A DNA stretch of 64,000 nucleotides. It comes from an uncultured Lachnospiraceae bacterium (lineage in GTDB: Bacteria > Bacillota > Clostridia > Lachnospirales > Lachnospiraceae). This document shows positions 1 through 7,565 of this stretch, piece by piece; the first letter of the stretch is position 1; every line of letters begins with the position of its first letter. The position numbers and the translations under genes were made by a program. The notes below the pieces were generated by a model, which did not search any database, was not told the DNA's origin, and saw nothing but the letters and a program-made list of their open reading frames with translations. The stretch spans positions 25,062 through 89,061 of the forward strand of contig ONRZ01000004.1 of the NCBI GenBank assembly GCA_900320345.1, given 5' to 3'.

Positions 1-144
1 GGTGATGATACCGTCTGATTTGTAACCGATATTAAGGACTATCTCATCAGGCTTAACATCAATGACTGTACCTTCAACTACCTCTCCGTTATGTATTGTT
101 TTAAGTGATTCTTCCAACATTTGTTCAAAAGTTTGCTCTGACAT
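1..144 (-). CDS. S1-domain RNA-binding protein (30S ribosomal protein S1-like), N-terminal part
   Basis: Only the first 48 codons are in the window; the gene continues past position 1. The translation starts MSEQTFEQMLEESL and runs into a beta-strand-rich S1 fold (VVEGTVIDVKPDEIVLNIGYKSDG has the usual first S1-repeat pattern). The ATG at 144 has an AGGAGG site nine bases upstream, and that site lies inside the end of ispH: the two genes overlap by 20 bases in different frames. In many Clostridia ispH is followed by, or fused to, an S1 protein and this arrangement matches. S1 proteins help mRNA bind the ribosome. The number of repeats cannot be seen, so a shorter general S1-domain protein is possible. 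Confidence 0.85.
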   Translation of the reverse strand, partial: MSEQTFEQMLEESLKTIHNGEVVEGTVIDVKPDEIVLNIGYKSDGIIT

Positions 145-973
145 AATTTTGAACCTCCTGTATTATTTTTTTTGGGGTGGAAGCCCCCGCTGTAATACCA
201 ACACTTTTAATGGATTGGATTGAAGTAAGTACTAAGTCATCCAGTGTCTGTATGTATTGCGTGTTCTCACATTCACGCTTACATATCTCATATAACTTCT
301 GTGTGTTGGAGCTGCCCGCTCCGCCTATTACGATCATTGCATCTACAGATGACGCTATTCTTCTCGCCTCCGTCTGGCGTTCCTCCGTAGCATTACAGAT
401 AGTATTGGCAACAGTAACATGATAACCTTTTTTCTGAAAAATTTCAACTAATTCTTTAAATTTGTTCCTGTTGAACGTTGTTTGTGAGACAATGCATATT
501 TCCCTGTCAGAACTTTCGGAAAAAGCCTCCGCCTCTTCGTCATTTTCTATAACCGTGTATCCGCCTTCCACTCTGCTGACGATACCCTCGACTTCCGGAT
601 GTTTCCGGCTCCCTATCACAACGATATATTTCCCGCTCCTGCTCTCATCTTCAACGATACGGTGGATCTTCTTGACAAACGGGCATGTGGCATCTACTAT
701 ATCAAGCCCCTGCTTCTTCAGGATGTCCGCTATCTCTCTTGTGACTCCGTGGGAGCGGATCACTATGGTCCCTTCGCCGATATCCTTAAGTTCCTCTACG
801 GACCGTATCACCTGCACTCCCTTTTTTTCAAGTTCGCCGACAACCTGCTCGTTATGTATGATCGGGCCGTATGTGTATATCTTCCCTCCCTTTTCCAACT
901 GCTCGTATACAGAATCGACCGCCCGCTTAACGCCGAAACAGAATCCCGAATTTTCAGCTACTATAACATCCAT
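125..973 (-). CDS. ispH: 4-hydroxy-3-methylbut-2-enyl diphosphate reductase
   Basis: Last enzyme of the non-mevalonate isoprenoid pathway: reduces HMBPP to IPP and DMAPP using a 4Fe-4S cluster. The 282-aa protein has the expected three cluster cysteines, C12 (in GFCFGVKRA), C97 (in DATCPFV) and C193 (in NTICNAT). It also has the family substrate-binding histidines H40 and H75 and the HPEVEG motif near 125-130. The length fits the stand-alone clostridial form. It lies nine bases after cmk and overlaps the following S1 gene, so the three are probably one transcript. The stop codon lies 20 bases inside the S1 gene, which suggests translational coupling. Confidence 0.97.
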   Translation of the reverse strand: MDVIVAENSGFCFGVKRAVDSVYEQLEKGGKIYTYGPIIHNEQVVGELEKKGVQVIRSVEELKDIGEGTIVIRSHGVTREIADILKKQGLDIVDATCPFVKKIHRIVEDESRSGKYIVVIGSRKHPEVEGIVSRVEGGYTVIENDEEAEAFSESSDREICIVSQTTFNRNKFKELVEIFQKKGYHVTVANTICNATEERQTEARRIASSVDAMIVIGGAGSSNTQKLYEICKRECENTQYIQTLDDLVLTSIQSIKSVGITAGASTPKKIIQEVQNYVRANF

Positions 974-982
974 TATCTCACC

Positions 983-1648
983 TTAGGCTCCGGTCTTACC
1001 GGAAATTATCTTACTTATCTCTTTAACGACTTCCTCGATGCCAAGATCCGACGTATCCACAAGAACCGCGTCATCCGCCTGTTTTAAGGGAGATATCTCA
1101 CGGGTCATATCCCTGTGATCCCTCTCTTCTATCTCACGTTCTATCACGGCAAGATCGCAGGTCTCACCTTTTTGCTTAAGTTCATCATATCTGCGTTTTG
1201 CCCGTACCGCGGTACTTGCCGTAAGATAGATCTTAACTTCCGCATCCGGAAGTACCTTCGTTCCTATGTCACGGCCGTCCATAACAACATCCGTATCCGA
1301 GGCCAGCTTCTGCTGCAGTGACACGAGCTTCTCCCTCACCTTCCCGTTTACGGAAGAAGCAGAGGCCATATTGGATACCTCCTGAGTCCTTATAAGCCCG
1401 TTCACATCCTCACCGTTTAAAATGACCTTCTGTTCACCGTCAATAAACTTTATCGAGATGTCGGCATCCTCGCAGGCCTTCTCAATGCCCGGCTTATCAT
1501 CCGCCGATATCCCGCACCTTATAAGATACAATGCCATTGCACGGTACATGGCACCCGTATCCACATAGATATAACCGTATTCAGCCGCAAGCCTCTTGGC
1601 TATCGTACTCTTGCCGGCGCCCGCCGGTCCGTCTATCGCTATCTTCAT
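983..1648 (-). CDS. cmk: Cytidylate kinase
   Basis: Phosphorylates CMP and dCMP to the diphosphates in the cytosol. The 221-aa protein opens with the P-loop GPAGAGKST at residues 7-15. It carries the family stretches VDTGAMYRA and MDGRDIGTKVLPDA, and ends in a lid and C-terminal region rich in Glu and Arg. A longer reading frame extends upstream to 1789, but the ATG at 1648 is chosen because GGGAGGAAG stands just before it and homology starts there; the extension runs through a REP-like repeat. The cmk-ispH-S1 order is a common clostridial arrangement. Confidence 0.96.
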   Translation of the reverse strand: MKIAIDGPAGAGKSTIAKRLAAEYGYIYVDTGAMYRAMALYLIRCGISADDKPGIEKACEDADISIKFIDGEQKVILNGEDVNGLIRTQEVSNMASASSVNGKVREKLVSLQQKLASDTDVVMDGRDIGTKVLPDAEVKIYLTASTAVRAKRRYDELKQKGETCDLAVIEREIEERDHRDMTREISPLKQADDAVLVDTSDLGIEEVVKEISKIISGKTGA

Positions 1649-1659
1649 ATCCTTCCTCC

Positions 1660-1688
1660 CAAGACACGGGGACGGTTCTTTTGTCTTG
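1660..1688. repeat. REP-like palindromic element, GGGGACGG core
   Basis: Seven-base arms CAAGACA and TGTCTTG flank a centre containing GGGGACGGTTCTT. The sequence lies in the 98-base gap between the flavoprotein gene and cmk. It matches the general form of the small REP-type repeats that contain GGGGACGGTTC in many bacterial genomes. A related core (GGGGACGG) occurs at 62460-62476. No partner REP-associated transposase is present in the window. Confidence 0.5.
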
Positions 1689-1746
1689 TTTTCCCTTCCC
1701 GTCGCGCCAATATTCCGTCTTATCATGCAGCCCCGCCGGTCATCCG

Positions 1747-2976
1747 TTACTCTCCGGCACATATGCCCGCAAGGTGCCCGGTCGACCATGCTATCTGCAG
1801 ATTAAAGCCGCCTGTAAGTGCATCCACATCTATCATCTCACCCGCAAAATACAGGCCCGGTATCTTCCTGCTCTCCATTGTTGAAGGATCTATCTCCCTT
1901 ACCGATATCCCGCCGCGTGTGATTATCGCTTCGTTAAAACCCCTGTTTCCCGTTATATTGAGTTTCAGGTCCTTGATCAGATTAACGAGCCTCTCCCGTT
2001 CCTCCCGTGTGACCTCGTTTACCTTCTTATGTCCGTCGATGCCGGACAGATCCACGATCACCGGTATGAGCTTCGACGGCAGCAGCTTGTCAAGCGAATT
2101 GCAAAACTGCCTGTTCATGACAGATGAAAAATCCCGGAGCACTCTCTCGTTTAGTTGTTTATGATCGAGTGCGGGCTTAAGATCGATGTGGATCACGGGG
2201 TCCTGACCGTACATCTTCTCCATGATATGAGCGCTTGCGCTTAAGATGATAGGTCCGCTCACTCCGAAATGCGTAAAAAGCATCTCTCCGAACCCTTCGT
2301 ATATCTTCCTGTCGCCGATATAAAGCCTTGCCGATACATTCTTAAGTGACAATCCCTGAAGTCTCGGTACCCATTCATCCCCCGCAACGAGCGGAACAAG
2401 CGAAGGTTCTGCTTCCTTAACCGCTATATCAAGGGAATCCGCGATCCGAAACGTATCTTCCGAGGCTCCGCATCCGGGATATGATACCCCGCCGAGCGCC
2501 AGTATAACACGGTCTGCCGCGATCTTCCCGTCCCTGTCAGTAACTATGCCGCTTACCTGACCGTTTGAGAGTTCGATCCTCTCAAGCTTCGTATTGAGCT
2601 TTACGGTCACGCCGTTGTCCCTGATGGATCTCTCCAGCGCCTTTATAACATCCGATGACTTGTCCGAAACGGGAAACACCCTGTCTCCGCGCTCAGTCTT
2701 AAGACCGCATCCGAGGCTCTCAAAATACTCCATGACCGCATCATTTGAGAACCCGTAAAATGAACTGTACATAAACTTGGGATTGGTGATGACATTACCA
2801 AAAAAGATATCCGGATCGCAGGCATTTGTAAGATTGCATCTCCCCTTACCCGTTATGAACAGTTTCTTCCCAAGTTTCTCATTTTTCTCGATAAGAAGGA
2901 CTTGTGCCCCTGTCTGTGATGCGGCTGCGGCCGCCATCATTCCCGCCGCACCGCCTCCGACAACTATCACCTTCAT
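1747..2976 (-). CDS. NAD(P)/FAD-dependent oxidoreductase, HI0933/BaiN (YhiN) family
   Basis: A 409-aa flavoprotein of the HI0933 family. An N-terminal FAD-binding Rossmann motif (VVGGGAAG, residues 5-12) is followed by the family signature KLGKKLFITGKGRCNLTN at about 35-52. A second dinucleotide stretch (VILALGGVSYPGCG) lies near 160, and the C terminus has GLYFAGEMIDVDALTGGFN, the usual flavin-contacting end. Family members include the bile-acid enzyme BaiN, but most are uncharacterised, so the substrate here is unknown. It lies eight bases after the TetR gene and about 100 bases before cmk, so it may be co-transcribed with both. Confidence 0.9.
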   Translation of the reverse strand: MKVIVVGGGAAGMMAAAAASQTGAQVLLIEKNEKLGKKLFITGKGRCNLTNACDPDIFFGNVITNPKFMYSSFYGFSNDAVMEYFESLGCGLKTERGDRVFPVSDKSSDVIKALERSIRDNGVTVKLNTKLERIELSNGQVSGIVTDRDGKIAADRVILALGGVSYPGCGASEDTFRIADSLDIAVKEAEPSLVPLVAGDEWVPRLQGLSLKNVSARLYIGDRKIYEGFGEMLFTHFGVSGPIILSASAHIMEKMYGQDPVIHIDLKPALDHKQLNERVLRDFSSVMNRQFCNSLDKLLPSKLIPVIVDLSGIDGHKKVNEVTREERERLVNLIKDLKLNITGNRGFNEAIITRGGISVREIDPSTMESRKIPGLYFAGEMIDVDALTGGFNLQIAWSTGHLAGICAGE

Positions 2977-2984
2977 AAGATCCT

Positions 2985-3533
2985 TCAGCCGATAAAGCCC
3001 TTGATGGCATCCTTTAACATGTCCTCGGCTTCCTTATCACTTAAGTCAAATTCACCTGTTATCGTCATTCCCGCCATACCATGCATGAAAATGAACACCT
3101 TCGTAAAAATAAGTTCAACATTATCCATGTTGAGATTGGGGATCTTCTTTATCTCCTTCATTACAAAAGCATTTTCCTTGCCGTTTATAAGCTCATAAAG
3201 CGTATGATCCTTATTTCCGGACAAAAACAGAAGCTTGAACAGATTCTGTTCCTGCTTGGCAAAACGTATATAGTTTATCCCTAAACTTACAAAAGGAGTA
3301 TCATAACTGTTCTTATTACTGTTGCAGAAATCCTCATAATATGCCCTTGACCTCTCAAACAGTTCCTTGAGAAGTTCATCCATATTCTCATAAACCCTGA
3401 ATATGGGCTGCGTGGAACAGCCGATGTGCGCAGCAAGTTTCCTTGCGGTAACGGCCTCTACCCCCTCCTTCTTGAGCAGCTCAAAAGCCCCGTCAATTAT
3501 CATCTGCTTTGTTATCGATTCTTTTCTTGCCAT
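2985..3533 (-). CDS. TetR/AcrR family transcriptional regulator
   Basis: A 182-aa one-component repressor-type protein. Residues about 5-52 form the TetR helix-turn-helix (IDGAFELLKKEGVEAVTARKLA, then HIGCSTQPIF). The rest is an all-helical ligand or dimer domain that includes FMHGMAGM, seen in WHG-type C-terminal domains. The ATG at 3533 is preceded by AGGAGAGG; an upstream extension of the frame is not needed. A strong promoter with a 14-base palindrome in its spacer lies just upstream (3592-3620), which fits autoregulation. The next gene down is the flavoprotein, its likeliest target besides itself. The effector is unknown. Confidence 0.9.
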   Translation of the reverse strand: MARKESITKQMIIDGAFELLKKEGVEAVTARKLAAHIGCSTQPIFRVYENMDELLKELFERSRAYYEDFCNSNKNSYDTPFVSLGINYIRFAKQEQNLFKLLFLSGNKDHTLYELINGKENAFVMKEIKKIPNLNMDNVELIFTKVFIFMHGMAGMTITGEFDLSDKEAEDMLKDAIKGFIG

Positions 3534-3563
3534 TTCTGACCCTCTCCTTATATGAAATTTAAC

Positions 3564-3587
3564 GGGCAGCCTCCGCAGAGACTGCCC
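3564..3587 (-). other. Hairpin in tetR leader / downstream of the oadA-like gene
   Basis: GGGCAG and CTGCCC arms with an inner CTC/GAG pair form a GC-rich stem. It lies between the end of the carboxyltransferase gene and the tetR start, within the predicted tetR leader. No T-run follows, so it is not a clear intrinsic terminator. It may stabilise the upstream mRNA end or act weakly on read-through. Confidence 0.45.
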
Positions 3588-3591
3588 ATTA

Positions 3592-3620
3592 ATTATAACA
3601 TACGTTATGATATGATACAA
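3592..3620 (-). promoter_or_regulatory. tetR promoter with palindromic operator in the spacer
   Basis: On the minus strand TTGTAT (3615-3620) and TATAAT (3592-3597) are separated by exactly 17 bases. The palindrome ATAACATACGTTAT (3595-3608; perfect 5-base arms ATAAC/GTTAT) spans the spacer and overlaps the -10 box. This is the placement expected of a TetR-family operator that blocks RNA polymerase. Confidence 0.75.
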
Positions 3621-3627
3621 GAGTTAA

Positions 3628-5061
3628 TTATACGGGATAAGCTCCGTTTGCCTCATCGGCTTTCTTCGCATCAATACCGGTCTGCTGAGCTTCGCGGTAC
3701 TTGAAGAAATCTATCGCTACCTGCGGGAACAGAGCGTATGACAATACATCCTCGTCCTGCTGCTTGTACTGTTTCATCTCAGCTTCGATCTTATCCATTT
3801 CGTTCGTAAGCCCTGCCGCATCCGCCGAACGTGATGTGAACCTCTCCTCGCCGGGGATGACCTTATCTATAACTTCCTGGTTCATGGGTTTAACCGTCTG
3901 GCCGTACTTACCGCGTAAGAGATCTTTGAACTCACCTGTAGCCATCTTGTATCTCTCACCCATGAGTACATTAAATACCGCCTGGGTTCCGACGATCTGT
4001 GATGAAGGTGTAACAAGAGGCGGCTCACCGCAGTCCTTACGTACGCGGGGGATCTCCTCGAGCACTTCGTTATACTTATCTTCCGCATTCTGTTCCTTAA
4101 GCTGTGAAACCATGTTGGACAACATACCGCCGGGTACCTGATACAGAAGAGTCTTGATGTTAACACCGAGTACCTTGGGATTAAGAAGCCCGTTCGCAAG
4201 GCATTCCTCCCTGTAAGGCCTGAAGTAATCGGCGATCTCGGCAAGGAGCTTCTGATCGTAGCCCGTATCGTAAGGTGTACCCCTGAAGGTCTCGACCATA
4301 ACCTCTGTTGCAGGCTGTGAAGTACCGAGAGCGAGAGGTGACATCGCACAGTCGATAACATCAACGCCGGCCTCAACTGCCTTAAGATAGGTCATCGAAG
4401 CAACACCCGAAGTGTAATGAGTATGTAACTGGATGGGAAGCTTGGTGCTCTCTTTAAGTGTCTTGACAAGTTCAGCTGCCCTGTAAGGAACGAGCAGTCC
4501 TGCCATATCCTTGATACAGATGGAATCCGCACCCATCTCCTCTATCTTCTTGGCCATGTCTGCCCAGTACTCAAGCGTATAGGCATCACCAAGTGTATAT
4601 GAAAGCGCGATCTGTGATTCGCCGCGGCCTTCCTGTACTTTGATCTTATTTGTCGCATCAACGGCTGCCTGAAGGTTCCTTATATCGTTAAGGCAGTCAA
4701 ATATACGTATGATGTCGATACCGTTCGCGATAGACTTCTCAACAAATGCATAGACAACATCATCTGCATAGGGACGATATCCAAGGATATTCTGTCCTCT
4801 GAAGAGCATCTGAAGCTTGGTATTCTTTGCGCCGTCCCTGATCTTCCTCAGCCTGTCCCAGGGATCTTCCTTAAGGAAACGGAGTGATGCATCGAATGTG
4901 GCACCGCCCCAGCACTCAAGTGACTGATATCCAACTTTATCAAGCTTATCGAGGATGGGAAGCATTACTTCGGTAGGCATTCTCGTTGCGATAAGTGACT
5001 GATGCGCATCACGGAGAATGGTCTCGGTAATCTTGATGGGTTTCTTTTCAACTTCTGCCAT
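3628..5061 (-). CDS. Pyruvate/oxaloacetate carboxyltransferase subunit (OadA / PycB / 5S type, no biotin domain)
   Basis: A 477-aa carboxyltransferase with the pyruvate-carboxylase-B TIM barrel. The metal and active-site residues are visible: D18 in RDAHQS, K184 in CIKDMAG (the lysine that is carbamylated in this family), and H213 and H215 in QLHTHYTSG. The conserved LFRGQNILGYRPYADDVV is at 87-103. Classical OadA ends in a biotinyl domain; this one does not, and the biotin carrier is the separate gene at 6301-6663. The ATG at 5061 is preceded by GGAGG; a TTG 15 bases upstream is a poorer start. It is last in the five-gene operon and moves the carboxyl group between biotin and pyruvate/oxaloacetate. 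Confidence 0.93.
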   Translation of the reverse strand: MAEVEKKPIKITETILRDAHQSLIATRMPTEVMLPILDKLDKVGYQSLECWGGATFDASLRFLKEDPWDRLRKIRDGAKNTKLQMLFRGQNILGYRPYADDVVYAFVEKSIANGIDIIRIFDCLNDIRNLQAAVDATNKIKVQEGRGESQIALSYTLGDAYTLEYWADMAKKIEEMGADSICIKDMAGLLVPYRAAELVKTLKESTKLPIQLHTHYTSGVASMTYLKAVEAGVDVIDCAMSPLALGTSQPATEVMVETFRGTPYDTGYDQKLLAEIADYFRPYREECLANGLLNPKVLGVNIKTLLYQVPGGMLSNMVSQLKEQNAEDKYNEVLEEIPRVRKDCGEPPLVTPSSQIVGTQAVFNVLMGERYKMATGEFKDLLRGKYGQTVKPMNQEVIDKVIPGEERFTSRSADAAGLTNEMDKIEAEMKQYKQQDEDVLSYALFPQVAIDFFKYREAQQTGIDAKKADEANGAYPV

Positions 5062-5102
5062 TATTATATCCTCCAATCAAAAATTTAATTTCCAAAATCA
5101 GT

Positions 5103-6254
5103 TTAGAACACTCCGAACACAGCCATAAAGGTTCCGGCCGCAACTGCCGTTCCGATAACTCCGGCAACGTTGGGACCCATGGCATGCATGAGCAGGAAGT
5201 TCGTGGGATCCGCTTCGGCACCGACCTTCTGTGATACGCGGGCTGCCATCGGTACGGCCGAAACTCCCGCCGATCCTATGAGCGGATTAACCTTACCCTT
5301 TGTTGCGATGCACATTATCTTACCGAACAGGACGCCGGCCGCAGTACCGAACATAAACGCAATAAGTCCGAGTATAACGATCTTAATGGTATCCCAGTTA
5401 AGGAAAGCCGCCGCACTTGTCGTAGCTCCTACAGATGTACCCAGTATTATAACAACTATGTACATAAGAGCGTTGCTGGCAGTTTCCTGAAGCTGACGAA
5501 CAACTCCCGACTCCCTGAAGAGGTTACCTAACATCAGCATACCTACAAGGGGTGCCGTTGTGGGAAGTATAAGACATACAACTATGGTAACCACTATAGG
5601 GAAGAGTATCCTCTCAAGCTTGCTTACAGGACGAAGCTGTTCCATCTTGATCGCCCTCTCCTTCTCTGTTGTAAGAAGCTTCATGATGGGCGGCTGGATG
5701 ATGGGTACCAGCGACATATACGAGTATGCTGCGACCGCAATGGGTCCGAGCAGTGCTGTCTGTCCGAGCTTGCCCGCAAGGAAGATAGATGTAGGACCGT
5801 CGGCACCACCTATTATCGAAACCGCTGCAGCAGCCTTATCATTGAATCCAAGTGCGATAGCACCGAAATATGCGGCGAAGATACCGAACTGTGCTGCCGC
5901 TCCGAGAAGAAAGCTCTTCGGATTTGCGATAAGGGGTCCGAAGTCTGTCATGGCTCCGACGCCCATGAAGATAAGTGAAGGCAGGATAGCCCACTCATCC
6001 AACAGATAAAAATAATGAAGAAGACCGCCGACACCGTTTGTCGAATGCTCGACCGTAAGCATGATATCCGGATATATATTGACCAGAAGCATACCGAAGG
6101 CGATCGGGCATAAAAGCAGCGGTTCAAATTCTTTAGCTATAGCCAGATACAGAAATACACATGCAACAGCGATCATTATGTAATTACCTACGGTAAGATT
6201 AAAGAACGCTGTCTGATGTATAAGATTCTGCATCGTGTCAACAATATATGACAT
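5103..6254 (-). CDS. Sodium ion-translocating decarboxylase, beta subunit
   Basis: An integral membrane protein of 383 aa with about nine to eleven hydrophobic segments. It carries the hallmark of the OadB/MmdB/GcdB family: GGADGPTSI near residue 150, whose Asp takes part in Na+ and proton movement. Other family stretches are LPSLIFMGVGAMTDFGPL and the C-terminal GPNVAGVIGTAVAAG. The subunit decarboxylates carboxybiotin and pumps Na+ outwards. It lies between the biotin carrier and the carboxyltransferase, and the ATG at 6254 has a GGAGG-like site. Sequence alone cannot say whether the cognate complex uses oxaloacetate, methylmalonyl-CoA or both. Confidence 0.95.
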   Translation of the reverse strand: MSYIVDTMQNLIHQTAFFNLTVGNYIMIAVACVFLYLAIAKEFEPLLLCPIAFGMLLVNIYPDIMLTVEHSTNGVGGLLHYFYLLDEWAILPSLIFMGVGAMTDFGPLIANPKSFLLGAAAQFGIFAAYFGAIALGFNDKAAAAVSIIGGADGPTSIFLAGKLGQTALLGPIAVAAYSYMSLVPIIQPPIMKLLTTEKERAIKMEQLRPVSKLERILFPIVVTIVVCLILPTTAPLVGMLMLGNLFRESGVVRQLQETASNALMYIVVIILGTSVGATTSAAAFLNWDTIKIVILGLIAFMFGTAAGVLFGKIMCIATKGKVNPLIGSAGVSAVPMAARVSQKVGAEADPTNFLLMHAMGPNVAGVIGTAVAAGTFMAVFGVF

Positions 6255-6300
6255 TTTATGACCTCCGTATTATTTCAGTATATTGATTATCGACATATGC

Positions 6301-6663
6301 TCAGTTCATTGTTGCAAGGCATGCGCCTGCTTCTACAGAATCGCCTACCGTAACATCTATGCTTGCTATTGTTCCGTCAGAAGGAGCAACAACGGGGATC
6401 TCCATCTTCATGGCTTCGAGGATAACGACCGTATCACCCTTCTTAACAGCCTGTCCCACACTTGCTTCTATCTTAAATATCTTACCTGCTGCGCCTGCTT
6501 CTACCTTGATAGATCCGCCGCCGGCTGCCTTGGGTGCTGCCGCAGGTGCAGCCTTGGGTGCTGCTGCTGCCTTGGGTGCTGCTGCGGGTGCGGATCCGCC
6601 CGCTCCTTCTTCTACAGTTACATCATATACGTTTCCGTTAACAGTTATTGTATAATTTTTCAT
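6301..6663 (-). CDS. Biotin carboxyl carrier protein (gamma/1.3S type)
   Basis: A 120-aa biotinyl carrier. The N-terminal 20 residues form a short beta segment. Residues about 21-50 are a flexible Ala-Pro-Lys linker with three APKAA-like repeats, and 51-120 are the biotinyl/lipoyl domain. The attachment site is EAMKM with the biotin lysine at K86. The C terminus keeps the usual tail (VGDSVEAGACLATMN). Such carriers shuttle carboxyl groups between the transferase subunits and the beta subunit. It stands 31 bases after the OadG-like gene and 46 before the beta subunit, with AGGAGG before its ATG. Confidence 0.96.
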   Translation of the reverse strand: MKNYTITVNGNVYDVTVEEGAGGSAPAAAPKAAAAPKAAPAAAPKAAGGGSIKVEAGAAGKIFKIEASVGQAVKKGDTVVILEAMKMEIPVVAPSDGTIASIDVTVGDSVEAGACLATMN

Positions 6664-6694
6664 CTTGATTCCTCCTGGATATTTGAATACCTTT

Positions 6695-7543
6695 TTAGTT
6701 CCTGTTCCATTTATTATTGGTTCTGCGTCTGATGCTTCTTACATAATATCCGCCCGACTCTGCAGAGCTTATGCCGCCCTCTGCCTGATATGCTGCTATC
6801 GCGGCTGCTATCACGGCGGCTATCTCATCATCATCCGATGAAGTCTGTACCGCAGGTGCGGCCGGTTCACTCTGTACCGGTGCAGCTGTCTGCTCCGCTC
6901 CGGCAAGTTTCTTCTTCTCGGCGGCTGACTGCGCCTTATTTATGAAGCCGAAACTTCCAATTAGCAATGAAAGAAGTATCAGGACGATAAATACGGTTCC
7001 CATACCAAGCAAGGTATTCAAACCGGCCTTCTCCATCTTCTCGCCGAAACTGTAATCTATATTAACGGCAAAAGAAGTAAGTGTCTTGCTGAGATCATCC
7101 TTATAAACAAACTCTATTTCCGCATTTCTGTTCTCAAACCTTGCAGGGACATCCACGATCAGCGTATCGCCCTTGGAGCCGTACTTTACCGTACCCTCTC
7201 CCGTAGATACAAGCTGACCTGCTTCCGCAACCGCCTTCTTCCAGGAATCAACTCCCGAAAGGAAACCGTTGCCTTCCACCTGCATTCCTATACGTCCGAA
7301 TATATACTCGGCGAATTCGGCGCCTTCGGCCTCAAACGTATCAAGTCCCTCGACGTTGGTTCCGATATTCATTGACAGACCCGAGTATGCCTGAGGATCT
7401 TCGGGAAGGATATAGTTGGTAAGTACCTCTGATATCTCCCTGACCATATCAGCATCTTCGGGAGCCACCGGCTTAACAGGTTCGCACGCAGTCAGTCCGA
7501 GAAGACAGATGCCAATACATAATACTGATAAGAACTTTTTCAT
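6695..7543 (-). CDS. OadG-like lipoprotein membrane subunit of the sodium-pump decarboxylase
   Basis: The product has about 282 aa. It begins with a lipoprotein signal (MKKFLSVL...LLGLTAC, lipobox LTAC). An extracytoplasmic domain of about 150 residues follows, then one membrane span (GMGTVFIVLILLSLLIGSFG), a charged Ala-rich cytoplasmic part and the C-terminal tail GGYYVRSIRRR that is typical of OadG proteins in this group. OadG holds the carboxyltransferase and beta subunits together. The domain before the span is longer than in enterobacterial OadG (about 80 aa in total), as usual in clostridial versions. The start is uncertain: 7543 is chosen for the signal peptide, but the ATG at 7558 is also possible. 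It begins just after the preceding gene's stop. Confidence 0.88.
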   Translation of the reverse strand: MKKFLSVLCIGICLLGLTACEPVKPVAPEDADMVREISEVLTNYILPEDPQAYSGLSMNIGTNVEGLDTFEAEGAEFAEYIFGRIGMQVEGNGFLSGVDSWKKAVAEAGQLVSTGEGTVKYGSKGDTLIVDVPARFENRNAEIEFVYKDDLSKTLTSFAVNIDYSFGEKMEKAGLNTLLGMGTVFIVLILLSLLIGSFGFINKAQSAAEKKKLAGAEQTAAPVQSEPAAPAVQTSSDDDEIAAVIAAAIAAYQAEGGISSAESGGYYVRSIRRRTNNKWNRN

Positions 7544-7565
7544 ATTACGTTTCACCATACCTTTC

